This document shows positions 45,510 to 54,974 of a stretch of DNA of 64,000 nt, in pieces. A model generated the notes under the pieces. The model did no database searches. It saw nothing but the letters and a program-made list of their open reading frames with translations, and was not told the origin of the DNA. Position numbers and translations under genes: made by a program. The first letter of the stretch is position 1; every line of letters starts with the position of its first letter. The stretch is from an uncultured Prevotella sp. (GTDB taxonomy: Bacteria > Bacteroidota > Bacteroidia > Bacteroidales > Bacteroidaceae): assembly GCA_905196835.1 (NCBI GenBank), contig CAJJWN010000002.1, forward strand, positions 1 to 64,000, read 5' to 3'.

Positions 45510-46571
45510 TCAGGCCTTGTTTATGTAATCAACAATCCACTCTCCCGCTTCTTTTGTACCATAGCTTGCGCCGCCTTCAACCTGTATTTCCGGCGTACGC
45601 ACATTTGCGTCGAGCGACGCGTCAACTGCTTTGCGTACCAATGCACCCTCTTCTTTAAGGTCAAAATGTTCAAGGAGCATGGCTACGGAGAGTATTTGGG
45701 CCAGCGGGTTGGCTATGTTTTTGCCTGCGGCTTGTGGCCAAGAGCCGTGCACAGGCTCAAATACCGGCGTACTTTCACCTGTCGATGCGGAAGGAAGCAA
45801 CCCCATGCTGCCTGAAATACAGCTGCCCTCATCGGTCAGTATGTCGCCGAAAGTGTTTTCTGTCACCATCACATCAAAGAACGTCGGCTCTACCAACATG
45901 CGCATTGAGGCATTGTCAACGAACATGTAATCGGTCTTGACATCAGGATATTCAGGTTCAAGTTCTTTTGCAATCTGCCGCCATAAACGGCTGGACGCCA
46001 AGACGTTGGCCTTATCTACCACAGTAAGGTGATGTTTGCGTTTGCGTGCATAGGCGTATGCAACGCGCAGTATGCGTTCTATTTCCGGGCGAGTGTAATA
46101 GTTGGTGTCATACGCCTTGTCGTTATCTTGGTATTTTTCACCGAAATACATTCCGCCAGTAAGCTCACGAATGCAGATAAAGTCTGCATCTTTTATCAAT
46201 TCGTCTTTCAACGGAGACTTATGCAGCAGGCATTTAAACGTTTGCACGGGACGTATGTTGGCAAACAGTCCGAGATTTTTACGCATAGCCAGAAGGCCTT
46301 GTTCCGGGCGCACTTTTGCCGTCGGGTCGTTGTCGAAACGCGGGTCGCCTACTGCGGCAAAGAGTACGGCATCGGCCCATTTGCATGTTTCAAACGTATC
46401 GTCAGGAAACGGGTTGCCCACCGCATCGATGGCCGCCGCACCGCAAATGGCTTCCTTATATTCTACTTCATGGCCGAATTTTCTGGCGATGGCATCCATT
46501 ACGGCAACGCCTTGTGCCATTATTTCCGGCCCAATCCCATCGCCGGGGAGCACTGCAATCTTAAGTTTCAT
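45510..46571 (-). CDS. leuB: 3-isopropylmalate dehydrogenase
   Basis: 353 aa, normal length. [21 protein letters not shown]-terminus, [26 protein letters not shown] and [25 protein letters not shown]. Oxidative decarboxylation in leucine synthesis; with citramalate-derived substrate it also serves isoleucine synthesis. Last gene of the minus-strand leu operon. Confidence 0.96.
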   Translation of the reverse strand: MKLKIAVLPGDGIGPEIMAQGVAVMDAIARKFGHEVEYKEAICGAAAIDAVGNPFPDDTFETCKWADAVLFAAVGDPRFDNDPTAKVRPEQGLLAMRKNLGLFANIRPVQTFKCLLHKSPLKDELIKDADFICIRELTGGMYFGEKYQDNDKAYDTNYYTRPEIERILRVAYAYARKRKHHLTVVDKANVLASSRLWRQIAKELEPEYPDVKTDYMFVDNASMRMLVEPTFFDVMVTENTFGDILTDEGSCISGSMGLLPSASTGESTPVFEPVHGSWPQAAGKNIANPLAQILSVAMLLEHFDLKEEGALVRKAVDASLDANVRTPEIQVEGGASYGTKEAGEWIVDYINKA

Positions 46572-46660
46572 ATCTGTATAAATATTTGTTTTGTCGTTAG
46601 GTTATTGGGGTACAGGCTCAATGTTGCAGCCTAAGCACGGCATAACCTTTTTCTTTATGA

Positions 46661-48220
46661 TTAATTTTCTTCAAAGATGTTAAGCATTTTCATTGTCGCC
46701 TTAATGGCGGCTTCGGTCTGGTCGGCGTCAAGGCCGCGTGTTCGGATTGTCTTTCCGTTGTTGTTCCATGTTATAATGGTTTGTACAAGAGCGTCGGTAC
46801 GTCCGCCCGGTGGTATTGTGACGCTGTAATTCTCAAGCACGGGGAAAGTACGGTCGAGTGACCTTTTGTATATCTTGCGCAGGGCTTTGACAAAAGCGTC
46901 ATACTGTCCGTCGCCCATTGCGTCGGCTTCATATTGGCATCCGTTGATTTCAACCTTGACACTTGCGATCGGTTTCAGGCCGTATGCCGATGAAACCATG
47001 TAGCTTACAAGCTTGACTTTGTCATCAGGCACGCTGTGTTTCAGCACATCGCTTACAATGAAAGGCAGGTCTTCTTGTGTCACTATTTCCTTCCTGTCGC
47101 CAAGTTCGGTTATGCGCTGCGTCACCTTACGTGTCTGTTCTGGGGTCAACTCAAGGCCAAGCTCTTGCAGATTTCTGTCTATATTGGCCTTTCCGCTTGT
47201 TTTACCAAGTGCATATTCGCGCTTCCGGCCAAACCGCTCAGGCATAAGCGCATTTGTGTAAAGGTTGGCTTTGTTGTCTCCGTCGGCATGGACGCCTGCT
47301 ACTTGGGTAAATACGTTTTCGCCGACTATCGGCTGATTGGGTGCTACAGATATGCCCGAGTAGCCTTCTACAAGCCTGCTAACATCGTTCAGACGGTCTT
47401 CCCTGATGCTGGTTTTGGCGTGAAACTGGTCTTTCAAAATAACCTGAACGCTTGACAACGGAGCGTTGCCGCATCTTTCTCCAAGGCCGTTCACCGTGAC
47501 GTGAAGTCCTTTTGCGCCGCTTAAGACAGCAGCAAGTGAATTGCTTACGGCAAGGTCATAATCGTTATGTGCATGGAAGTCGAAATGTACAGAAGGGTAT
47601 CTCTTCACCATTTTCCTCATGTACTCGATTACCTGAAGTGGGTTGAGAACCCCAAGCGTGTCGGGCAACATGAAACGTTTGACATCCATTTTTGTCAGCA
47701 CATCAAGCATTCCATATACATATTCAGGTGATTTTTTCATGCCGTTGCTCCAGTCTTCAAGATAAATATTTACCTCAATACCCTTTTGTCTGGCATAATC
47801 CAACGAGAACAAGATGTCATCCAGATGCTCGTCCAACGTCTTTTGCAACTGTCCCGAACAATGTTTGAGCGACCCTTTGGCAAGTAAATTCATAACCTTA
47901 CCGCCGCAACCGTCAATCCAGTCTATGCTTGCTTTGCCGTCAACAAAGCCAAGAACCTCGACATTTTGTAGTTTGCCGATACGCTTGGCGTATTGGCAAA
48001 TCATCTTGACAGCATCTTTTTCACCATCAGAAACCCGTGCTGAAGCAACTTCTATTCGGTCAACGTTTATGTCGTTGAGCAGCATCTTCGCTATCATCAG
48101 CTTCTCGTGCGGCAGAAAAGACACGCCGTTGGTCTGCTCTCCGTCACGTAGAGTGCTGTCCATTATTTCGATAAACGGCGGTATGCGTGTGTATGAATTT
48201 ATTTGTTCCGTCGTTCCCAT
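46661..48220 (-). CDS. cimA: second LeuA-type synthase, likely citramalate synthase
   Basis: 519-aa member of the isopropylmalate/citramalate/homocitrate synthase family: MDSTLRDGEQTNGVSF, FDFHAHNDYDLAVSN, TVNGLGERCGNAPLSSV and a C-terminal LeuA-type allosteric domain. It diverges from the LeuA at 50256-51752, which argues for a different 2-oxo acid; citramalate synthase (pyruvate + acetyl-CoA, isoleucine route) is the best guess, with isopropylmalate synthase as the alternative. The ATG lies inside leuD (22-bp overlap). Confidence 0.8.
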   Translation of the reverse strand: MGTTEQINSYTRIPPFIEIMDSTLRDGEQTNGVSFLPHEKLMIAKMLLNDINVDRIEVASARVSDGEKDAVKMICQYAKRIGKLQNVEVLGFVDGKASIDWIDGCGGKVMNLLAKGSLKHCSGQLQKTLDEHLDDILFSLDYARQKGIEVNIYLEDWSNGMKKSPEYVYGMLDVLTKMDVKRFMLPDTLGVLNPLQVIEYMRKMVKRYPSVHFDFHAHNDYDLAVSNSLAAVLSGAKGLHVTVNGLGERCGNAPLSSVQVILKDQFHAKTSIREDRLNDVSRLVEGYSGISVAPNQPIVGENVFTQVAGVHADGDNKANLYTNALMPERFGRKREYALGKTSGKANIDRNLQELGLELTPEQTRKVTQRITELGDRKEIVTQEDLPFIVSDVLKHSVPDDKVKLVSYMVSSAYGLKPIASVKVEINGCQYEADAMGDGQYDAFVKALRKIYKRSLDRTFPVLENYSVTIPPGGRTDALVQTIITWNNNGKTIRTRGLDADQTEAAIKATMKMLNIFEEN

Positions 48221-48789
48221 TCTTCTATTTTGTCTTTGTTTTGCAACAAATAGTCAATGTCGTCCAGTCCGTTCATCAGGCAGTGTTTCTTGTATCCGTT
48301 TATTTCAAAGTGCTCACTCTCGCCTGTGCCCTTGTTGGTAACGGTCTGATTGGGCAAATCTACTTCTACTTCTGTTTTCGGATTGTCGTTTATACTTTTA
48401 AAAAGCTTTGCCAAGAATGTCTCTGTGACGACCACTGGCAATACAAAGTTATTGAGTTCGTTGTTCTTATGAATATCTGCAAAGAAACTGCTGATAACAA
48501 CCCTAAAGCCATATCCGGCTATTGCCCATGCCGCATGTTCACGACTTGACCCACAACCAAAGTTCTTTCCTGCGACAAGTATTACTCCGCCGTATGTCGG
48601 GTTGTTAAGTACAAAATCCTTTTTAAGCGTTCCATCCTTATCGTATCGCCAGTCTCTGAACAGGTTGTCGCCAAATCCTGCCTTGTCAGTTGCTTTAAGG
48701 AAGCGTGCAGGAATTATCTGGTCTGTGTCCACATTCTCCAAAGGTAGTGGGACACATGTACTTGTTATAACGCCAAATTTTTGTTTCAT
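48199..48789 (-). CDS. leuD: 3-isopropylmalate dehydratase small subunit
   Basis: 196 aa. TSTCVPLPLENVDTDQIIPARFLK, and the substrate-binding swivel loop GKNFGCGSSREHAAWAI. Pairs with LeuC. Sits between leuC and the second synthase. Confidence 0.96.
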   Translation of the reverse strand: MKQKFGVITSTCVPLPLENVDTDQIIPARFLKATDKAGFGDNLFRDWRYDKDGTLKKDFVLNNPTYGGVILVAGKNFGCGSSREHAAWAIAGYGFRVVISSFFADIHKNNELNNFVLPVVVTETFLAKLFKSINDNPKTEVEVDLPNQTVTNKGTGESEHFEINGYKKHCLMNGLDDIDYLLQNKDKIEEWERRNK

Positions 48790-48823
48790 GTCTTAGCTTG
48801 GGTTATGATAATGTCATTTTTGT

Positions 48824-50218
48824 TTATATCAAATCTCTCGGGTCTGTTATTTTACCTGTAACGGCGGCGGCGGCGGCCACGAGCGGACTTGCCAATATGG
48901 TACGTGCTCCCGGGCCTTGTCGACCTTCAAAGTTCCTGTTGCTTGTTGAAACGGCATACTTGCCGGCCGGAACCTTGTCGTCATTCATTGCCAGACAGGC
49001 CGAGCATCCCGGTTGCCGGATTTCAAAACCTGCGTCAGTCAAGACCTTGTCCAAGCCTTCCTTTCTTATTTGCCTGTCAACCGCCCAAGAGCCGGGTACC
49101 AGCCATGCCGTCACGTTTTCCGCCTTTTTTCGCCCTTTTACAACGGATGCGAAAGCCCTGAAATCTTCTATGCGGCCATTTGTGCAAGCACCAAGGAATA
49201 CGTAGTCAATATCGTGTCCGACAAGCTTGTCACCTGGTTTAAAGTTCATGTAATCAAGCGATTTGATGAAAGAAGCCTTGCCGTTTTCTTCGACTTCATC
49301 GATGGACGGTATGCATTCCGATATGCCTATGCCCATTCCGGGATTGGTACCGTATGTTATGCGAGGCTCAATATCAGCAGCATCAAACGATAGCTCTTTG
49401 TCAAACACAGCGTCGTCACCGCTTCTAAGGGTACGCCAATACGCCACGGCTTTGTCCCACTCCTCACCTTTTGGGGCAAACTCCTTATCTTTCAAGTATG
49501 CGAAAGTTGTATCGTCAGGGGCAATGAAACCGCCGCGTGCTCCCATTTCAATGGACAGGTTGCATAATGTAAGGCGTCCTTCCATCGACATGTCGCGCAC
49601 CACCTGACCGGAGTATTCGACAAAATAGCCCGTAGCTCCAGACGTAGTGAGCTTTGACATCAAGTAAAGCGCCACATCTTTAGCCGTTACACATTTGCCA
49701 AGCTTGCCGTTTATGCTTATCCGCATTGACTTAGGTTTCTGCTGCAATATACATTGTGAAGCCATGACCATCTCCACTTCGCTGGTTCCTATGCCAAAAG
49801 CCACTGCGCCAACTGCGCCATGCGTGCTGGTATGTGAGTCGCCGCAGACTATTGTCATGCCCGGAAGCGAAAGCCCCTTTTCCGGCCCTACGACATGGAT
49901 TATGCCATTGTTTTTGTCCATCATTCCGTAATATGTCAAGCCAAATTCAGCTGCGTTGGCTTTAAGTGTTTCCACCTGCTTACGTGAAACGGGGTCGCTT
50001 ATCGGTTTGTCCTGGTCGTGCGTAGGGGTATTATGGTCTGGCATACAATATATTTGTTGCGGACGTAAGCATTTTAGCCCACGCTGACGCAGGCCGGAAA
50101 ACGCCTGTGGCGAAGTAACTTCGTGGCAGTAAAGGCGGTCTATGTACAGCTGTGTTGGTCCGTCTTCAACTATTTGTACAACATGCTTGTCCCAAATCTT
50201 GTCAAACAGAGTATTCAT
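48824..50218 (-). CDS. leuC: 3-isopropylmalate dehydratase large subunit
   Basis: 464 aa aconitase-family enzyme. Fe-S ligands in [13 protein letters not shown] and [23 protein letters not shown] and [25 protein letters not shown] present. Second gene of the operon. Confidence 0.97.
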   Translation of the reverse strand: MNTLFDKIWDKHVVQIVEDGPTQLYIDRLYCHEVTSPQAFSGLRQRGLKCLRPQQIYCMPDHNTPTHDQDKPISDPVSRKQVETLKANAAEFGLTYYGMMDKNNGIIHVVGPEKGLSLPGMTIVCGDSHTSTHGAVGAVAFGIGTSEVEMVMASQCILQQKPKSMRISINGKLGKCVTAKDVALYLMSKLTTSGATGYFVEYSGQVVRDMSMEGRLTLCNLSIEMGARGGFIAPDDTTFAYLKDKEFAPKGEEWDKAVAYWRTLRSGDDAVFDKELSFDAADIEPRITYGTNPGMGIGISECIPSIDEVEENGKASFIKSLDYMNFKPGDKLVGHDIDYVFLGACTNGRIEDFRAFASVVKGRKKAENVTAWLVPGSWAVDRQIRKEGLDKVLTDAGFEIRQPGCSACLAMNDDKVPAGKYAVSTSNRNFEGRQGPGARTILASPLVAAAAAVTGKITDPRDLI

Positions 50219-50255
50219 TGTTTTTTGATGTTATATATATTTTAATGATTACCGC

Positions 50256-51752
50256 TTACTTGAATTTGTTTATACAATCGATGTATGCCTCAACTGAAGC
50301 CGATACTATATCCGTATTTGCTCCGAAGCCGTAATACACGTTGCCGTTGTATTCTACCTGCATGTGTACTTTTCCTATGTCGTCAGAGCCCTTGCTTATA
50401 GCCTGGATTGTAAACTCTTTCAGGGTCATCTGTTTCTGTATGATTTTCTTCAAAGCCTTGATTGCGGCGTCAACGGGGCCGTTGCCGGTAGAAGCCTCTT
50501 CAAACTTCTGTCCTGATATGTCAAGACCTATGCTTGCAACGCTCTTTACACCCATGCCGGTAGTTACTTGCAGGAAGTCGAGTTTTACTGCATGAGCCTC
50601 GGCGCGGTCGGCTCCGGCAAGCATGAGAACGTCGTCGTCGTTGATTTCCTTCTTCTTGTCGGCCAGCTTCAGGAAGTTCTGATATATGTTGTCAAGCTTC
50701 TTTTCATCTTCAATGTTTATGCCAAGCACGCTGAGTCTGTACTTCAACGCGGCTCTGCCGCTGCGTGCGGTGAGCACTATCGAGTTGTCGTCAAGACCGA
50801 CATCCTTCGGGTTCATTATTTCGTATGTGTCAGTATTCTTCAACACTCCGTCCTGGTGTATGCCGCTGGAATGTGCAAATGCGTTGCGTCCGACTATTGC
50901 CTTGTTGGGCTGTACGGGCATGTTCATCAGACTGCTTACCATCCGGCTGGTGGGATAAATCTTCGTGGTGTTGATGTTGGTGTCGATGCCAAGGTGCCTG
51001 TGGCATTTCAATATCATTGCTATTTCTTCAAGAGATGTGTTGCCTGCCCTCTCCCCTATTCCGTTGACGGTTACTTCCACCTGTCGTGCTCCATTGGCTA
51101 TTCCGCTGAATGTATTGGCGGTTGCCATGCCGAGGTCGTTGTGGCAATGAGTTGAAATGACGGCTTTGTCAATGTTGTCAACATGTTCAACCAAATATTT
51201 AATCTTCTCGCCGTATTCGCTTGGCAGACAGTAACCTGTGGTGTCAGGTATATTTACTACTGTAGCTCCGGCCTTGATGACGGCTTCCACTACGCGGGCA
51301 AGATATTCATTGTCGGTACGTCCGGCGTCTTCCGCGTAAAACTCGACATCTTCGACATACTTTTTTGCGTATTTTACGGCGGCTATGGCACGCTCGATAA
51401 TTTCCTCACGGTTGCTGTTGAACTTGTATTTTATGTGCGAATCGCTTGTTCCTATACCAGTATGTATGCGTTTGTGCTTTGCATATTTAAGCGACTCCGC
51501 GGCTACATCTATGTCTTTTTCCACTGCTCGTGTCAGCGCACATATAGTTGGCCAAGTTACGGCTTTGGATATTTCTATTACTGAATTGAAGTCGCCCGGA
51601 CTTGATATTGGGAAGCCGGCTTCTATGACATCCACGCCAAGTTGTTCCAGTTGCTTTGCCACTTGGATTTTCTCTACCGTGTTCAACTGGCATCCCGGTA
51701 CCTGTTCGCCGTCCCTAAGCGTTGTGTCGAAGATGAATAACCTGTCATTCAT
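50256..51752 (-). CDS. leuA: 2-isopropylmalate synthase
   Basis: 498 aa. [42 protein letters not shown] (metal ligands), [17 protein letters not shown] and a C-terminal leucine-feedback domain ([30 protein letters not shown]). First structural gene of the leu operon; expression appears controlled by the attenuator just upstream. Confidence 0.96.
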   Translation of the reverse strand: MNDRLFIFDTTLRDGEQVPGCQLNTVEKIQVAKQLEQLGVDVIEAGFPISSPGDFNSVIEISKAVTWPTICALTRAVEKDIDVAAESLKYAKHKRIHTGIGTSDSHIKYKFNSNREEIIERAIAAVKYAKKYVEDVEFYAEDAGRTDNEYLARVVEAVIKAGATVVNIPDTTGYCLPSEYGEKIKYLVEHVDNIDKAVISTHCHNDLGMATANTFSGIANGARQVEVTVNGIGERAGNTSLEEIAMILKCHRHLGIDTNINTTKIYPTSRMVSSLMNMPVQPNKAIVGRNAFAHSSGIHQDGVLKNTDTYEIMNPKDVGLDDNSIVLTARSGRAALKYRLSVLGINIEDEKKLDNIYQNFLKLADKKKEINDDDVLMLAGADRAEAHAVKLDFLQVTTGMGVKSVASIGLDISGQKFEEASTGNGPVDAAIKALKKIIQKQMTLKEFTIQAISKGSDDIGKVHMQVEYNGNVYYGFGANTDIVSASVEAYIDCINKFK

Positions 51753-51775
51753 GTTTCTGTTGTTTTTAGATTAAT

Positions 51776-51810
51776 AAAAAACCTTTCGCACTTGGAAGTG
51801 AGAAAGGTTT
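51776..51810 (-). terminator. attenuator terminator upstream of leuA
   Basis: On the minus strand: AAACCTTTC and GAAAGGTTT arms, extended by CACTT / AAGTG across one mismatch, then a T run, 24 bp before leuA. Together with the leader peptide it makes a transcription attenuator. Confidence 0.88.
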
Positions 51811-51817
51811 AACCTGA

Positions 51818-51833
51818 TTGACACTTGTGTCAA
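51818..51833 (-). promoter_or_regulatory. leader hairpin overlapping the leader stop codon
   Basis: TTGACAC / GTGTCAA with a 2-base loop. It covers the leader stop and could be the pause or alternative structure that competes with terminator formation (inference). Confidence 0.5.
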
Positions 51834-51910
51834 CAGCACACTTTGCCACTTCCGCCTTCGTCTTGAAGTCGTAGAATGGAAATTAGTGATATGTTGATGT
51901 TGCGTGTCAT
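51830..51910 (-). CDS. leuL: leu operon leader peptide (26 aa)
   Basis: Starts MTRNINISLISILRL: four Ile and three Leu within 15 residues, including rare CTA and ATA codons, then a Gly-rich stretch ending in two Cys codons before TGA. It follows a full promoter by about 15 nt and precedes a terminator, the layout of a ribosome-controlled attenuator sensing charged tRNA-Leu and tRNA-Ile. Too short for usual gene calling. Confidence 0.85.
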   Translation of the reverse strand: MTRNINISLISILRLQDEGGSGKVCC

Positions 51911-51931
51911 GATTTCTTTATTTTATGGTTG

Positions 51932-51963
51932 CAAAGATAAAGATAAATATTGAATATGACAAA
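51932..51963 (-). promoter_or_regulatory. promoter of the leu operon
   Basis: Minus strand TTTG (51963-51960), 20-bp spacer, TATCTTTG (51939-51932). Start of transcription near 51925, 15 nt before the leader ATG. Confidence 0.85.
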
Positions 51964-52102
51964 TAAATTATAAGTTATTTTGTTTAAATGCTTTCAATTC
52001 AATGTATTTTCATGGAAAACAAGTGGCGATTTGTATCGTTGCCCGTGTCGGGTGGCTATGCGTAGGCATCGTTATGTACAATGTCGGATTAGCTGAAGTC
52101 AT

Positions 52103-52203
52103 ATATGTGGCCTTTGTCTGCATTAAAGGCCGTCTTTTGCAAGGCGAAAGGCCATCTTTGGCATGACAAAAGGCCGTCTTTTATAATGTGAAAGACGGCC
52201 TTT
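52103..52203. repeat. 22-bp-pitch palindrome array 8 (5 units)
   Basis: Centres 52109 (ATATGTGGCCTTT), 52131 (AAAGGCCGTCTTT), 52153 (AAAGGCCATCTTT), 52175 (AAAGGCCGTCTTT) and 52197 (AAAGACGGCCTTT). Best-preserved array. It lies between nudC and the leu promoter, both minus strand; the gap 51964-52319 holds nothing else I can name. Confidence 0.88.
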
Positions 52204-52319
52204 TGCTAAATTGCTGAAAATCAGTTGCTTATGTAATGGCTTTTATGGGTATTGCAGTGAATGTAAGGATATGACGTGCCGTTACGTTTTTAATAGTGAT
52301 ATAAAACAGGTTTTAGCTG

Positions 52320-53093
52320 TTATTGATTGCCGAGCCAGTCGTCAATAAGTCTGCGGGCGATTGACAGCTTTTCAGGTATTTCCGGCAGGTTGTTCTTGTT
52401 AAACCATCCTCCATCGCCCAGTTCGGAGCGTTGCAGTCTGATTTCGCCCCAGGCATAGTCGGCATGGAAACCTACCATCAGACCGCATGGATACGGCCAT
52501 GGTTGCGAACCGAAATAACGCAGGTTGTGTATGCTGAGGCCTGTTTCTTCGGAAACTTCGCGGGCTACGGCTTGCTCGAGCGTCTCGCCTGTTTCGACAA
52601 ACCCTGCTACAAGGCCGTAATAATGGCCTTTGAAGTTGTTGGCGTGCACTAATAGCACATCATCGCCTCGGTGTATTAACACGATTATGGCCGTTGAGAG
52701 TTGAGGCCATACTTCGCGGCCGCACTTTGTGCAAACCTTGGATATGTCAGTATGCAGCTTCATAGGGCCTCCGCATCTGCCGCAATACCGGGTGTTCGCG
52801 TCCCAGTAAAGTATTTCCGCGCATTTGCCGGCTTTCATGTATAAGTCCAATGGCAGTTTCTTGTATGACGCGCGCAGGCCGCAAAGCTCATACGTGCCGT
52901 CATTCTGTGATATGCCGTCCGTATTGTAGGCTTTAACCTCAACGTCGCCAAGAGGGGTGATATTATGTATTTCTCCAATAGGTTTGGCAATATTTATCGG
53001 GGCTTCTTCCTGCAACGGTATCGTATATTTGCCGTCAGGCGTTTTCTCAAGCATCAGTTCTGAATTGCAGAAAACAAACCAGTATCTTTTCAT
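52320..53093 (-). CDS. nudC: NADH pyrophosphatase / RNA NAD-decapping NudC
   Basis: 257 aa from ATG 53093, equal to E. coli NudC; 22 extra upstream codons are unlikely. Four-Cys zinc ribbon (CGRCGG ... CTKCGR), Nudix box GFVETGETLEQAVAREVSEETG and the NudC-specific SQPWPYPCGLMVGF. Splits NADH and removes NAD caps from RNA. Confidence 0.93.
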   Translation of the reverse strand: MKRYWFVFCNSELMLEKTPDGKYTIPLQEEAPINIAKPIGEIHNITPLGDVEVKAYNTDGISQNDGTYELCGLRASYKKLPLDLYMKAGKCAEILYWDANTRYCGRCGGPMKLHTDISKVCTKCGREVWPQLSTAIIVLIHRGDDVLLVHANNFKGHYYGLVAGFVETGETLEQAVAREVSEETGLSIHNLRYFGSQPWPYPCGLMVGFHADYAWGEIRLQRSELGDGGWFNKNNLPEIPEKLSIARRLIDDWLGNQ

Positions 53094-53209
53094 CGGTCTT
53101 TCTTGAATAATAGGTTTATTGAAATTCTTTTTTGAAGAAGAGGCTGTTGCCGCCTTCAATAATATCTGTAAGGAGACTGTAATATGGTTAAATAAGGTAT
53201 GTCAGGCAG

Positions 53210-54973
53210 CTACTCTCGGCCGAACAGCAACGCCTTGTCTCGCCTGATGGCTTCTGACGTCCATTCTTCCGGGACGAAACGCCAGTTAGTGTTTGGGCGT
53301 GGTGCCATAGTTCCGGCCTTCTCTATTTCTTTCATTAAGTAGTAGCGTTGGTCGCGTTCGCTCTCGTAGACAATCCTGCTTTGCAGAGAATCATGTGGGA
53401 TGCCTGCTCCTTTTGTCAGCAACTCACCACCACCATTGCCTCGGTAACTGTTCATTGCCACCTTGTACCACTTTGTTTCGTCAAACGGACTGCCGTCAGA
53501 CATGCACTTGATTTTTATTTTATTCCCCTCGGGTTTTGTTACGTCAACCTCGTAATCAATACCGGCCGCACTGTCAAAATTGAATGCCAGGTTTTTGAAA
53601 CCATAGCCGCTGCTTCCGTTGCCGTTTTGGTCAAGCAACATGATATGGTCGTCAGGCCCCGCCATAGTATTTGTCCAAAGAGCATAACTCATTTCAAGGT
53701 AGTCATGTATTTCCTTGCCTGTCATCCGCAATACGTATATTTGGTTTTCATATTTGTACAGGTTGAACATGTCGCTGACGTGTATGTCGCCGGCTTTTAT
53801 ACATGCGTCAAATGACAAAGGTGCATTAAAAGATATGTCGGCTCCGGTGATTTCAAGTTGTAGATTATGTATGAAATCGCAGAAAGCACTGTTGCCGAAA
53901 TATGAGTCGCGTGTGTAAACGGAATTTGTGAATGTACCTATTTTGCGGTTGACAAAGGCGTTTACGCTGTCGATGTCACTCTTAAAATGCGCCATGAAAT
54001 CCTTGTCAACAGGTTGTTGCCTTATATCAGCCAGTCTGCCCGTAACTGTTTTTGATGTGATAGAGCCGTTTTCAAACGTAATTTTAATAGATGCGTCACA
54101 TACATATTCAGCATTTGACGATGGGTTCATGCAGAGAGTCGCCCCTATTGCGTTTTTTACTACATGCTTGTTGCTTTTATGGTCATGGCCGTATAATATC
54201 AAATCAAATCCTGGAACATCCTGTGCTATGCGCAGAGTTTCGTTTTCTTGATACTTGTTTGTTGTGATGCCACCGTCCCATCCGGAGTGGAACAAGCCTA
54301 TGACAACATCCGGGCGTTCTTTTTCTTTTACGTATTCAATCCAATATCTCGCGCTTTCCACCATGTCGTCAAATCTCATTCCTTCCCATAGATTGTAGCT
54401 CAGCCAGTTGGGAATGGCTGGTGTCAACATGCCTATTACGGCTATGCGTACACCGTCGCGTACAAATATGGCATATGGCTTTAGGTACGGTTGGCCTGTG
54501 GACGTGTCAATCACGTTTGCCCCCAGCATAGGACATTTTACTTCGCGTATCCATTTGTCATACACAGCGTGTCCGGTCTCAATGTCATGGTTGCCTACCG
54601 TCTGCGCGTCATATCCCATGTAGTTGATTACCGAGGCCGCAACATTTGGCATGGATGGCTTTATGTAGTTGCAATAATAACATGTGGGTTGTCCTTGCAA
54701 TATGTCGCCATTGTCAAGCAGCAACAGCTTATTGCCATATTCTTTTCTAAGTTCTTTTACATAGCTTGACACTCGGGCCATGGAACCATCAGCCGGTTTG
54801 CGGTCAATGAAATCGTAAGGGAAGAAACTTCCGTGTACATCGCTTGTTTGCAAAACACGAATCTCAACAATCTTTGTTTGTGACATTGTTGTGGAAATAA
54901 AATAGCAAAACAAAAGAAAAACTGTTGCCAACCTTTGTTTGAGTACATTCTTGCACATGCCGTTTACTCTCAC
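53210..54973 (-). CDS. periplasmic 5'-nucleotidase / UshA-like metallophosphatase
   Basis: 587 aa with signal peptide (LATVFLLFCYFISTTMS). Metallophosphatase domain: LQTSDVHGSFFPYD, LLLDNGDILQG, VGNHDIETG, LFHSGWDGG and LYGHDHKSNKH. C-terminal substrate domain ends with MNSYRGNGGGELLTKGAG. Likely hydrolyses nucleotides or 2',3'-cyclic nucleotides in the periplasm. ATG 54958 is an alternative start. The stop of the zinc-ribbon gene is 2 bp upstream. Confidence 0.9.
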   Translation of the reverse strand: MRVNGMCKNVLKQRLATVFLLFCYFISTTMSQTKIVEIRVLQTSDVHGSFFPYDFIDRKPADGSMARVSSYVKELRKEYGNKLLLLDNGDILQGQPTCYYCNYIKPSMPNVAASVINYMGYDAQTVGNHDIETGHAVYDKWIREVKCPMLGANVIDTSTGQPYLKPYAIFVRDGVRIAVIGMLTPAIPNWLSYNLWEGMRFDDMVESARYWIEYVKEKERPDVVIGLFHSGWDGGITTNKYQENETLRIAQDVPGFDLILYGHDHKSNKHVVKNAIGATLCMNPSSNAEYVCDASIKITFENGSITSKTVTGRLADIRQQPVDKDFMAHFKSDIDSVNAFVNRKIGTFTNSVYTRDSYFGNSAFCDFIHNLQLEITGADISFNAPLSFDACIKAGDIHVSDMFNLYKYENQIYVLRMTGKEIHDYLEMSYALWTNTMAGPDDHIMLLDQNGNGSSGYGFKNLAFNFDSAAGIDYEVDVTKPEGNKIKIKCMSDGSPFDETKWYKVAMNSYRGNGGGELLTKGAGIPHDSLQSRIVYESERDQRYYLMKEIEKAGTMAPRPNTNWRFVPEEWTSEAIRRDKALLFGRE

Positions 54974-54974
54974 T

